Positions 8,477 to 17,814 of a DNA stretch of 64,000 nt are shown here, in pieces. Position 1 is the first letter of the stretch. Every line of letters starts with the position of its first letter. The position numbers and the translations under genes were made by a program. The stretch is from assembly GCA_012728855.1 (NCBI GenBank), contig JAAYEH010000433.1:1-64000 (forward strand), written 5' to 3'. This DNA comes from Rhodopirellula sp. GTDB lineage: Bacteria > Planctomycetota > Planctomycetia > Pirellulales > Thermoguttaceae. The notes beneath the pieces are model-generated. The model searched no databases and was not told where the DNA came from. It worked only from the letters and a program-made list of their open reading frames with translations.

Positions 8477-9808
8477 ATGCCCAGAGATTCGATCGACCGC
8501 CGCCGTTTCCTGCAAGCATCCGCCGCACTTCCGCTGGCCGCGGTAGCGACCAGCTACGCCGCCCCGGCCGCCGAAAAAGCATCCGAGTCCGCCGATTGGC
8601 AATCGAACCCGGTGATCCAGCAGGCGCGGCAAGTCGCCCTGGAGATCCTCAAGCCCAGCCAGAAACAGATCGATCACGGGCTGGAACTTCACGCACAATC
8701 GCTGGTGTTCGAGAGCTACGGTTTTGCTCCCCGCGCCGCGGTCGATGGCGACGCAATGCGGGTGGCCGTCGAAGCGGGGGCTTCGGACGAGGAAATCCAG
8801 GATCTTCGTGAAGGCATGTCGATGACGCGGGCGGCCACCGACCCGGCCGAAGAAGCGGAATTCAAGCAGGCATGGGAAGCGGCCGGCGTGACCTGCATCT
8901 TCCAGAACGCCGGCGAGGAAGGCCAAAGTGTGATGCGGCTGCTCAAACGGCTGGCGCATTTTACCTACCTGACCGACATGATGCCCGATTTTCTCCCCAA
9001 GGCGGCGACGCCCGACGAGGTCGTGGCGGCGAAGAAGGCGAACCGCCATTGCCTCTATTTCAGCGGCAACGGCGTGCCGCTGGTCGAGCGGTGGGAATCC
9101 ATCGCCGACGAGCTTCGCTACCTCCGCATCTTCTTTGAACTGGGCATCCGCATGATGCACCTTACCTACAACCGCCGCAACATGATCGGCGACGGCTGCG
9201 CGGAACCGGCCAACGCCGGCCTGAGCGATTTCGGCCGCGCCGTGGTCGCCGAGATGAACCGGGTCGGCGTGATCGCCGATTGCGCCCACAGCGGCTGGCA
9301 GACGAGCCTCGAAGCGGCACAGGCGTCGAGCAAGCCGATGGTCGCCAGCCACACCACCTGCACCGCTTTAAACGAGCACATCCGCAGCAAGCCGGACGAA
9401 GTGATCCGGGCGATCTGCGACACGGGTGGATTTGTCGGCATCTGCTGCATCCCCGGTTTCCTCGGCGGCAAGGGAGACATCAGCGTGATGCTCGACCACA
9501 TCGACTACGTGGTCAAGAGGTTTGGACCAGACCATGTGACTATTGGCACCGATGTGGCTTACACCTCGCGCAACGCATCGGCGGAAAACAAGAAGATCCC
9601 CGGCCGCGACAAGTCGCGGACGCCTTGGCGGTCGTTCTGGCCCGAAGGAGCCCTGGCCTCGAAGTCAGCCGAAGCGGCGCTCAGCATGGCGTGGACCAAC
9701 TGGCCATTGTTTACCGTCGGTATGGTGCAGCGAGGCCACAGCGACGAGGTCATTCAAAAGATCCTCGGCGGCAACGTGCTCCGGGTAGCGCGTGCAGTGC
9801 TGGCCTGA
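8477..9808 (+). CDS. Membrane dipeptidase-like protein (peptidase M19)
   Basis: A 443-residue protein with a Tat-type leader (DRRRFLQASAALPLAAVA). The C-terminal half is clearly M19/renal dipeptidase: MHLTYNRRNMIGDGCAEPAN, GLSDFG, then VIADCAHSG and PMVASHTTC, which hold the two conserved histidines, and IGTDVAYT, which holds the conserved Asp. The N-terminal half is divergent: at the position of the HxD metal motif (usually DGHNDLP) it reads LVFESYGFAP, and the bridging glutamate motif IEGG reads YFSGNG. Metal binding and peptidase activity are therefore doubtful, and it may act on a different substrate. The ATG at 8477 is preferred over 8459 because the twin-arginine leader starts there. 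Confidence 0.8.
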   Translation: MPRDSIDRRRFLQASAALPLAAVATSYAAPAAEKASESADWQSNPVIQQARQVALEILKPSQKQIDHGLELHAQSLVFESYGFAPRAAVDGDAMRVAVEAGASDEEIQDLREGMSMTRAATDPAEEAEFKQAWEAAGVTCIFQNAGEEGQSVMRLLKRLAHFTYLTDMMPDFLPKAATPDEVVAAKKANRHCLYFSGNGVPLVERWESIADELRYLRIFFELGIRMMHLTYNRRNMIGDGCAEPANAGLSDFGRAVVAEMNRVGVIADCAHSGWQTSLEAAQASSKPMVASHTTCTALNEHIRSKPDEVIRAICDTGGFVGICCIPGFLGGKGDISVMLDHIDYVVKRFGPDHVTIGTDVAYTSRNASAENKKIPGRDKSRTPWRSFWPEGALASKSAEAALSMAWTNWPLFTVGMVQRGHSDEVIQKILGGNVLRVARAVLA

Positions 9809-9841
9809 GATCAGCCCCTCAAAATAACTGTCGCAAGAAAG

Positions 9842-9898
9842 GTGGCAGGCAGGTTCCGTCGTGCCGTCCGCTGTGGCACGACGGAGCCTGCCTGCTAC
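9842..9898. repeat. Intergenic inverted repeat (REP-like hairpin)
   Basis: Arms 9845-9865 and 9875-9895 are complementary over 21 bases with one G/A difference, around a 9-base loop. The core reads GCAGGCAGGTTCCGTCGTGC on the left arm, and the outer right flank ends in ...TGCTAC, so the opposite strand begins GTAG. It follows the M19 stop by 33 bases and could act as a transcription end signal. There is no U-run, so a REP-type element is as likely. Confidence 0.65.
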
Positions 9899-10094
9899 GC
9901 AAAGTCCGACACTTATTCATTCGCCGATCCCGATGCGCCTGGAGGAATATCTGCCGGTTTTGGGTTGGACAGGCTTGACGTCCAACAGGCCTGGACGGTC
10001 TCTCTTCACCAAGCTGCCATTCGCAACTGACCAAAACCCGAATCGTGATCGGCCATTTCGCCACGGCAAATAGCATGTCTACGGCCAGTTCGGA

Positions 10095-11159
10095 CTATCC
10101 GTGGCGTCCGCCCGCGGCCGCGGCAATACATCCCAGCACCCGCAGGCCCCGCTTTTTCAGAACGGCCGCAGCCTGACGGGCGGCCTGACGGGAAGTTCGC
10201 TTCAGTTCAACGACCAGGTAGGCGTTATTGCAGCGGTTGGCCAAAGCCGCCCAATCGACATCCGTGGCGGAATCTCCGCCAATCAATACCAGGCAGTACC
10301 GCTCGAGCAACTGACCGATGAGCCGCCCGAACTGCCGGCTGTCGAGCAATTGCCGATCCGCGGGTAGCAGCCGGCCCCCAGGCAGAAGGCTGATTCCGGG
10401 CATCGTCGTCGGCCGGATCACGTCGGTCCACGGTGTCGCGCCGATCAGCACGTCGATCAAGGTGCGCCCCGCGTCGATGCCGAAATGCTCCGTCAATCGC
10501 GGACGCTCGAAGCCCGCATCGACGATGACCACTTCTCCCGTCGTTCGCTTGGCCATCGCCTCGCTCAAATGATGGAGCATTTCTGCCACGGCACGGTCGC
10601 AATCGACTCCGACGAAAACCAGTGCAGGTGGTCTTGCGGGGGGCGCCCGGCGGAGAATCTCAGCGGCGATTTCCTCGTATTCTCGCGGATATTCGCAAGC
10701 AGGCTCCGCCAGGGGCGAATCAAGATCGGCCTTGGCAGCCGATTCGGCCGGCAACATCATGTCAGACAAGGTTGGGCTCGAATATCCAGGAAAAGCGTCG
10801 GCGGACGGCTCGTTTGCCAGCAAATCGAGCGCATCGAGAGTCGCTTCCGCCCTCGCTTCACACGACACGAGATCCTCGCCGGTCGATTCGCTCCCGAGGT
10901 CGTCAACATCGGCGAAAGAGTCGAGAGTCCAGAGTCGAGAGTCCAGAACCGAGCCACTGGATTGGTTCTCGACCCTAGAGTGTTGACTCTGCGGTTCGAC
11001 AGACGGAGTCGTGCTTTTTTGCGGCGAGTCCGCTTTCAATCCGTCTATCAACTGCCAGAGCCCGAACTGCTCCAACTCCGCGCGCGTCACCGGACCAGGT
11101 TCGTGCCCGGGTCCGGGCGAGACGCCCACCTGCCGGAGTGCCTTGAGCATTCGGCTCAT
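10095..11159 (-). CDS. CpsD/BY-kinase-like ATPase domain protein lacking the P-loop
   Basis: A 354-residue protein whose C-terminal 180 residues follow the layout of bacterial tyrosine kinases and MinD-like ATPases: strand and helix (ALVFVGVDCDRAVAEMLHHL), Walker A' (EVVIVDAGFERPRLTEHFG), then GRTLIDVLIGATPWTDVI, GISLLPGGR and a C-terminal segment LLERYCLVLIGGD. The Walker A GxxGxGK(S/T) expected in the first loop is absent, and Walker B reads LIGGD instead of an IDTPP-type motif. There is no tyrosine cluster at the C-terminus. The first 150 residues are low-complexity and contain a palindrome-encoded insertion. It starts 10 bases after the ExeA-like gene with GAGGA as ribosome-binding site. 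A scaffold role in exopolysaccharide export is inferred. Confidence 0.7.
   Translation of the reverse strand: MSRMLKALRQVGVSPGPGHEPGPVTRAELEQFGLWQLIDGLKADSPQKSTTPSVEPQSQHSRVENQSSGSVLDSRLWTLDSFADVDDLGSESTGEDLVSCEARAEATLDALDLLANEPSADAFPGYSSPTLSDMMLPAESAAKADLDSPLAEPACEYPREYEEIAAEILRRAPPARPPALVFVGVDCDRAVAEMLHHLSEAMAKRTTGEVVIVDAGFERPRLTEHFGIDAGRTLIDVLIGATPWTDVIRPTTMPGISLLPGGRLLPADRQLLDSRQFGRLIGQLLERYCLVLIGGDSATDVDWAALANRCNNAYLVVELKRTSRQAARQAAAVLKKRGLRVLGCIAAAAGGRHG
10915..10991. repeat. Palindromic repeat inserted in-frame within the BY-kinase-like gene
   Basis: The segment holds short direct repeats of the type GAGAGTCCAGA and a partly self-complementary arrangement (AGAGTC...AGAACC on the left; GGTTCT...GACTCT on the right). 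On the minus strand it encodes SRVENQSSGSVLDSRLWTLD, which is unlike the rest of the protein. It is best explained as a small repeat element that landed in a linker without breaking the frame. Confidence 0.5.
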
Positions 11160-11169
11160 AATCCGTTCC

Positions 11170-12771
11170 TCAACTACTCTTCCGCAGTCGGGCGAACAAC
11201 TGGCCGTACTCCCGTTGCCGCACCACCGCCACGCGGCGGCTATGCGGCGTCTGGACGGCCTCGTAGCCGTCTTCGACGACGATCATGTCGGCGTCGTCGG
11301 GGTTTTCCGCCCCATGATCCGCTATCCGGCCAACCGCCGAATTGGCGTGCTCGCCGTGAATCAAGACCGTTTCCGGCCCCTCATCCCCTTGGGGCTCATC
11401 GATGCAATACTCGCTCGTTCCGCTCGATTCATCGCGGACCGCCCCGGCATCGTTCGCCGCATCGCTCACGTTGGCCGACCCAAGCCCCTGGTACGGATCC
11501 TCACCCGCTTCGCCGCAGCCAACCTGCGGCTCGTAAGCTGGGGGTAAATCGCTGCGAGGCGCGGGTGGAAGGGTTTGCTCGGGAATCGGCTCCAACCGCA
11601 TCGGCATTTGCTTCGGCTCGCCTCTCACCGGCACACCGTAGCGGTTGACCAGAACCACCTCCTCCTCAAAGGCTTCACGGAACGGATTGATGCAATCGTC
11701 GAACACCAATTCCACTTCCGGCCCAATGGATCCGGCCGGCTCGAAGTCTTCGGCAATTTCGGCCAACGTCGCCTCGATCCGTTCCAATTGCCGCACCGGG
11801 TCGCCGTTGTCACCCAGACCGTCACCATCGGCAGCCGATGAAACTTCGGTCCGAGTCGGCTCGCCGTCGCCCGTCGCACCCGGTGGCGGCTCTTCCTCCA
11901 GATGCCCGAATTCCACCATTCCTGGATTGGCGCTGCCGCGGTTTTCCCCGCTCCAGGGCGTGGGCAATTGCTGCAAATCGGCCCATGCTTCTTCGATCAC
12001 CGCTGCGTCAATCCGCGTCAGCCCATTGGCATAGGCCAGCAACATCGCATGGTCGCACACCTGGTTGATCAGGCGGGGCACACCATCGGTGGCACGGTAA
12101 ACCGCCTGGCTTGCGTCGTCGCCGAACACCGTCTCCCCCCGCGCCCCTGCGGCCAACAACCCGGCGCGGATGTAATTGCTCACTTCAGCGCGACGCAAAG
12201 ATTCCAGGTAGTAACGGGCGACGATCCGCTGATTGAACGACTCAAGTTTGGGGCTGGCGAGACGTTCTTCCAGCGAGGGCGCCCCGGCAAGAATGAGCCG
12301 GATTTTCGAGCTGCCGTCAACGACGAGATTGGTAAGCATGCGGATCTCGTCGAGCAGACGCATCGGCAGGGTGTGCGCCTCGTCCACGATCAACACCAGC
12401 GCTTCGGGCCGCTCCTGTTCGGAAGTCAAGTAGTCGATCAGGGCCAATCGCAACTCGCCCTCATCCATCCCACGATAGGGCCGCTGCAAAGCGTACAGGA
12501 TCGCCTGCAGCAAGGCACGTCGATTGCCCAGTCGGCCGCTCGACAGCAGGGCAACGGCGAATCGCGAATTCAATTGCTCCGACAGAACCTGGCAAAGCAG
12601 CGTTTTTCCGGTTCCTGAAGGGCCGACGATTAACCCGATGCCTTCGGCCCGCTCCATGCAACGAAGCAACGCCCCGCGCGCCGCCTCGATCGTTTCGCCC
12701 GCGAAATAATTCTCAGTCTGCGGCACGGAAGCGAACGGGCGACTCCGGAAACCGAAATGAACTTCGTACAT
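11170..12771 (-). CDS. ExeA/GspA-type AAA ATPase of the exopolysaccharide cluster
   Basis: A 533-residue protein starting MYEVHFGFRSRPF, the typical opening of ExeA and PEP-CTERM/XrtA-associated ATPases. Walker A is GPSGTGKT (about residues 50-57), Walker B is LVLIVDEAH (about residues 126-134), and sensor-type motifs follow (IRLILAGAPSLEERL; NQRIVARYYLESL). The AAA part ends near residue 270. The remaining 260 residues are acidic and low in complexity, an extension not seen in the standard 270-350-residue relatives. It lies between a Wzz/GumC-like gene and a CpsD-like gene on one strand, the same order as polysaccharide export loci. It probably powers or regulates assembly at the inner membrane. 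Confidence 0.85.
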   Translation of the reverse strand: MYEVHFGFRSRPFASVPQTENYFAGETIEAARGALLRCMERAEGIGLIVGPSGTGKTLLCQVLSEQLNSRFAVALLSSGRLGNRRALLQAILYALQRPYRGMDEGELRLALIDYLTSEQERPEALVLIVDEAHTLPMRLLDEIRMLTNLVVDGSSKIRLILAGAPSLEERLASPKLESFNQRIVARYYLESLRRAEVSNYIRAGLLAAGARGETVFGDDASQAVYRATDGVPRLINQVCDHAMLLAYANGLTRIDAAVIEEAWADLQQLPTPWSGENRGSANPGMVEFGHLEEEPPPGATGDGEPTRTEVSSAADGDGLGDNGDPVRQLERIEATLAEIAEDFEPAGSIGPEVELVFDDCINPFREAFEEEVVLVNRYGVPVRGEPKQMPMRLEPIPEQTLPPAPRSDLPPAYEPQVGCGEAGEDPYQGLGSANVSDAANDAGAVRDESSGTSEYCIDEPQGDEGPETVLIHGEHANSAVGRIADHGAENPDDADMIVVEDGYEAVQTPHSRRVAVVRQREYGQLFARLRKSS

Positions 12772-12934
12772 TACCCTGTCTTCCTCCGCTTGGTAGACTC
12801 CGCAAAACCCTTTCTCGCGTACTCACAGCGCCGACACGCGCGCGGTATGACATGCACGGTGCTGCCTTGCATAAAGTCGGCAGTACGGGACCAATCGCTC
12901 CAATCCGACCGCGGAGGAATCCCGAGCGAGGGCC

Positions 12935-14287
12935 TCAGACGAGAAAAAGCCATAGCATTCCCGCGCAGACCACCATCATCGCCATGCCGAAAACGACGAA
13001 CACCGTGCCGCCGATGGACGGGCGGAGCGGCGCCGCTTCAAGTCCGATCGGACTGGAAATCGGTGCTGTTCCCAACACAGGCAGGCCGAGCGTTGCCTCA
13101 ATCTCCGCCACGGACATCAGCGGAAGATCGGCCGTGGCGCCCGAGAAGGCCATAGCGGCGCCGCCGGCCATGGACAAACCGGCAAGCAACGCGATCAGCA
13201 GCGTGCTGCTGCTGTTATTGTTGGACGGGGGGCGGCAGGCGGTCGCCTCTTCGGCGTAGACGATTTCGCAGGCGGGTACACGATCCTCGTTATCGCGAGC
13301 TCGCCGTTCCTCCGTGGCGAGTCGCTCGTGGCGTTGGCGCGCCGATTCCACGGCGGCGGACTGCGCGGCGAATCGCTCGGCGTTGGCGGCGACGATTTCC
13401 GCTGTGCGGCGAATCTCCTCGTCCGCTCGATCATCCCCTGGCGTTTCCACGGGCCCGGAGAATTGCGGCGACGAAATCGGAGTGCTGCTCCCACTTCCGG
13501 CGACCTGCCGCGGCGTATCCGCAAGCCGCTGTTCGATCTGGGCGATTTGGCCGGCAAGATCCTTCACCGCCGGATGGGACGACGTCCGGGTCATCAGCAT
13601 CTCGGAGTGCCGCTGCTTCAGTCGCGCCAACTGATCCTTGATTTCCACCCACTCCGCGTTCTCGCTCTGGGTCGCCTCGACTTTCGGCGGGGAGGCCGCC
13701 GTGGGCGGTTTCTCGCTGGCCTGTTGAGCCAACGACGCCGCTTGGCTGGTTCGGGCGGGCAATTCCCGAAAATGCTCAGCCAAGAATCGATCGAGATCGG
13801 TGCGCGCTGCCTGCCAATCCTCCCGTGCCGCAAGGGCAGAAGCGTGAGCCCGCACACGCGTTTGGCGCAACGGCTCAATCGCCAACGACCCTTGCCACCG
13901 GGCATAACCCTCGGCAACGCGATTGACTACACGGACCGCCTCCGCCGGGTCCGAGTCGGTATAGGTAAGCACGGTCCGCACGCGTATCGGGTCGGCTGCC
14001 TCCGCGCGAGCGGCCTTCAGACGTAGGCGGAGATTGTCCGCGGCGCCGTCCTTCATGTTCGCAACCGCCTCCGCCAGCACGACATCGGGAACCGTTGCTA
14101 CGTCAACCAACGCCGGGTGGTCGACGCTCGCCGTAGCCGAGTACTCCGGGACTCGAGAGGAGGCCGAGCGACTGTCGAGCCAATAGACCGCGATAACCGT
14201 AACCCCAAAGACGGCAGCGGCAATCCAGCGTAAACGATACCGACTGCCATTGCCGGAAGTTTGCCCGCCCAGACATTCAACAGACAT
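12935..14287 (-). CDS. Wzz/GumC-like polysaccharide co-polymerase
   Basis: A 450-residue inner-membrane protein with one N-terminal transmembrane segment (RWIAAAVFGVTVIAVYWL, about residues 20-37), a long periplasmic coiled-coil region (about residues 110-350) and hydrophobic segments near residues 360 and 435-450. The motif LPLMSVAEIEATLGLPVLGTAP before the last helix is the conserved element that precedes the kinase-contacting end of chain-length regulators. It sits upstream of the ExeA-like and CpsD-like genes on the same strand. The usual partner kinase in this locus appears catalytically dead, so chain-length control may work without tyrosine phosphorylation. GGGAAGGG precedes the ATG. 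Confidence 0.75.
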   Translation of the reverse strand: MSVECLGGQTSGNGSRYRLRWIAAAVFGVTVIAVYWLDSRSASSRVPEYSATASVDHPALVDVATVPDVVLAEAVANMKDGAADNLRLRLKAARAEAADPIRVRTVLTYTDSDPAEAVRVVNRVAEGYARWQGSLAIEPLRQTRVRAHASALAAREDWQAARTDLDRFLAEHFRELPARTSQAASLAQQASEKPPTAASPPKVEATQSENAEWVEIKDQLARLKQRHSEMLMTRTSSHPAVKDLAGQIAQIEQRLADTPRQVAGSGSSTPISSPQFSGPVETPGDDRADEEIRRTAEIVAANAERFAAQSAAVESARQRHERLATEERRARDNEDRVPACEIVYAEEATACRPPSNNNSSSTLLIALLAGLSMAGGAAMAFSGATADLPLMSVAEIEATLGLPVLGTAPISSPIGLEAAPLRPSIGGTVFVVFGMAMMVVCAGMLWLFLV

Positions 14288-14613
14288 CGTGCAAACCCTT
14301 CCCGATCATCCCAGCTTTCGCCGCCGGCTTGCTCCGCACGGAGCATCCCACGATCTGCTCATCGACCCCACACCGCAGGAGGCTTGAGCAATTGAAGCTG
14401 GGAGCAGGGAGGCGTCCCAGACCCGGCGTTCCTACTGTCTCTCCGCGATCTCCGCGCCCTCTGCAATTCTTCCTTCCCTTTGGTTCTTCGCTTCCCTCTT
14501 TCTCTTTTTCCCTTCTCTCTCCTACTGCTTGCCATCGCCGTTCTGATCGGCCACTATAGAAGGATCTGAAAGCCGCGCCCCGAACATCGAATCGATCTTC
14601 TCCGGAGAGCAAC
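14288..14613. other. Divergent intergenic region
   Basis: This region lies between the starts of the minus-strand polysaccharide operon and the plus-strand isomerase gene, so it must hold promoters for both. A pyrimidine-rich stretch (about 14455-14525, mainly C and T) is the only compositional feature. No recognisable -35/-10 pair, repeat or small gene could be supported. Confidence 0.4.
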
Positions 14614-15444
14614 ATGAAATTCGCCACATTCACCAAGAGCTTCCAGGACTGGCCCATTGCGGTGGTTTGCCACCGTTTTCGGGAGATCGGTTTGGATGGA
14701 CTGGATCTCACCGTTCGACGCGGTGGACACATCGAACCGGAAAATGCCGCCGAGCAGTTGCCGCTGGCCGTGAAGGCCGCGCAGGAGGCCGGCGTGGAAA
14801 TCCTCCTTCTCACGACCGACATTACTGAAGCAAGTCCCCAAGCGGAGAAGACGCTGTCCACCGCCAGCCAACTTGGCATCACCCACTTCAAGCTGGGCTA
14901 TTACCGCTACAAAGCCTTCGGCACCATCCGGCAACAACTCGATGAAGCCAAACGGCAGATCGGCTCAGTCGTCGCCATGGCCAAGAAGTACTCCATCCTT
15001 CCCTGCGTTCACATTCATTCGGGCACATTTATCCCGTCGCATGGAACCCAGCTCTATCAACTCATCGAAGACATCCCGCCAACCGAAGTAGGGGCCTACG
15101 CGGACATGCTGCATATGGCCCTGGAAGGCGGTGGGGACGGCTGGCGTCAGGGTCTCGACCTGTTGAGGCCCTGGCTGGCACTGGTTGCGGTGAAGAACTG
15201 CGCCTGGCAGCCCGCCGAGCGGGATGCGTCGGGGATGCTCCGCTGGCAGACTCGCGTGGTGCCAGTGGCGGACGGGATTTCGCCGATTCCCAGCTTCGTG
15301 GCGGCGCTGAAGCAAGCCGAATTCGACGGCGTTTTCTCGTTGCACAGTGAGTACAAAGGCGGCCATAGCTTTCAAGACTTGGACACGGAGCAGTGTCTGG
15401 CCCAAACCGTTTCGGACCTGAAGTTTCTCAAGCAACTCATGTAA
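14614..15444 (+). CDS. Cytoplasmic sugar phosphate isomerase/epimerase (TIM barrel)
   Basis: A 276-residue protein of the xylose-isomerase-like TIM-barrel family, without a signal peptide. Barrel landmarks are MKFATFTKSF, LDGLDLTVRRGGHIEPE, EILLLTTDIT, ITHFKLGYYRY, ILPCVHIHSG, VGAYADMLHMALEG, LALVAVKNCAW and FDGVFSLHSEYKGGHS. The polar residues in HIHS, DMLHM, VKNC and SLHSEY occupy the usual metal and substrate positions. GGAG lies seven bases before the ATG. It is followed 37 bases later by trpF, but a shared pathway is not implied. The substrate is unknown; these enzymes often act on ketoses or inositol derivatives. Confidence 0.8.
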   Translation: MKFATFTKSFQDWPIAVVCHRFREIGLDGLDLTVRRGGHIEPENAAEQLPLAVKAAQEAGVEILLLTTDITEASPQAEKTLSTASQLGITHFKLGYYRYKAFGTIRQQLDEAKRQIGSVVAMAKKYSILPCVHIHSGTFIPSHGTQLYQLIEDIPPTEVGAYADMLHMALEGGGDGWRQGLDLLRPWLALVAVKNCAWQPAERDASGMLRWQTRVVPVADGISPIPSFVAALKQAEFDGVFSLHSEYKGGHSFQDLDTEQCLAQTVSDLKFLKQLM

Positions 15445-15481
15445 GGCGCCGCCGGCCGCGCGGCCTACGGTGAACTGGTCT

Positions 15482-16168
15482 ATGTTTCGCGTCAAGATCT
15501 GCGGCATCACGACGGTCGAAGGCGCCCTTTCAGTGGCTCGGGCGGACGCCGATGCCATCGGTTTGAACTTCTTCGCGAAGAGCCCCCGCTATGTTTCGGA
15601 GGATCGTGCCCGTGCCATTGCGGAAGCCATACCCGCCGGCGTGATCAAGGTGGGCTTGTTCGTCAATGCGCCCGCAACGGATGTCTGCCGGACATTCGAT
15701 CGGCTTCGACTCGATCTGGTGCAGTTGCACGGCGACGAACCTCCAGAGTACTTGCTAGACTTGGGCCCGCACCCGGTAATACGAGCCTTTCGGCTAGCCG
15801 GTGATGGCCTCGGCCCCGTACTGGAGTATCTCGACGAATGCCGTCGCCTCGGCGCTTCGCCGCGGTATGTCCTCATCGATTCGTTTCGCAAAGGCCAGTA
15901 CGGGGGAACAGGCGAGAAGGCCGACTGGACCACGGCGGCCCGGTACTGTGAGGCAAGTGGCTTTCCCCCGCTTGTTTTGGCGGGCGGACTGACGTCGAAG
16001 AACGTCGCGGAGGCAATCCGGGCCGTTTGCCCGATGGCAGTGGATACGGCCAGTGGTGTCGAGTCGAGCCCGGGGCGCAAGGACACACACCTCGTCGCTC
16101 AATTCGTGCAAGCCGCGCGACGGGCATTCCAGGCGATCAGCGCGGCTGCTTCCGAGCCGCCGGGCTGA
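15482..16168 (+). CDS. trpF: Phosphoribosylanthranilate isomerase
   Basis: Catalyses the Amadori rearrangement of N-(5-phosphoribosyl)anthranilate in tryptophan biosynthesis. The 228-residue protein has the conserved start VKICGIT (catalytic Cys), the central QLHGDE, the aspartate region LIDSFRKGQYGGTGEKADW, and the phosphate-binding end AGGLTSKNVAEAI and DTASGVESSPGRKD. The ATG at 15482 is preferred over a GTG at 15470, because the family starts directly before VKICG. No other trp genes are in the window, so it stands apart from a trp operon. Confidence 0.93.
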   Translation: MFRVKICGITTVEGALSVARADADAIGLNFFAKSPRYVSEDRARAIAEAIPAGVIKVGLFVNAPATDVCRTFDRLRLDLVQLHGDEPPEYLLDLGPHPVIRAFRLAGDGLGPVLEYLDECRRLGASPRYVLIDSFRKGQYGGTGEKADWTTAARYCEASGFPPLVLAGGLTSKNVAEAIRAVCPMAVDTASGVESSPGRKDTHLVAQFVQAARRAFQAISAAASEPPG

Positions 16169-16303
16169 TCTTCGCATCTGCTTTTCGGTGCCCAAGCAGC
16201 CAGAACACCACGCCAGTGAGGGGGGACTTGTCAAGTCGGGGGCCATGCTCGTATCATGGCCAAGAATATGTTCCGGAAAAACCCGACGAATACGGAGGTT
16301 CCT

Positions 16304-17725
<1,422 letters not shown>

Positions 17726-17813
17726 GAGAGCTTAGATCTTAGAACTTAGATCGTAGTGCCGAGTGCTCAGATCTAAGATCTAGGATCTAAGATCGAAGGA
17801 CTAAGATCTCTCC
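17726..17813. repeat. Hairpin made of AGATCTAAG repeats
   Basis: Almost the whole spacer between ahcY and the DUF1015 gene consists of permutations of CTTAGATC and GATCTAAG. Bases 17731-17752 pair with the segment from 17770 to about 17794 over some 22 bases with two mismatches, and outer copies allow an alternative pairing with CTAAGATCT at 17801-17809. The hairpin can form in either transcript direction. It might limit read-through from ahcY or affect translation of the next gene, whose ATG follows at 17815. Confidence 0.6.
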
Positions 17814-17814
17814 C

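Noticed and set aside
16169-16303. SAH or SAM riboswitch upstream of ahcY
   Set aside because: No matching conserved core or pseudoknot pairing could be found in the 135-base leader.
17726-17813. Possible CRISPR or tandem-repeat locus in the AGATCTAAG stretch
   Set aside because: Units are 8-12 bases with no spacers; a hairpin is the simpler reading.
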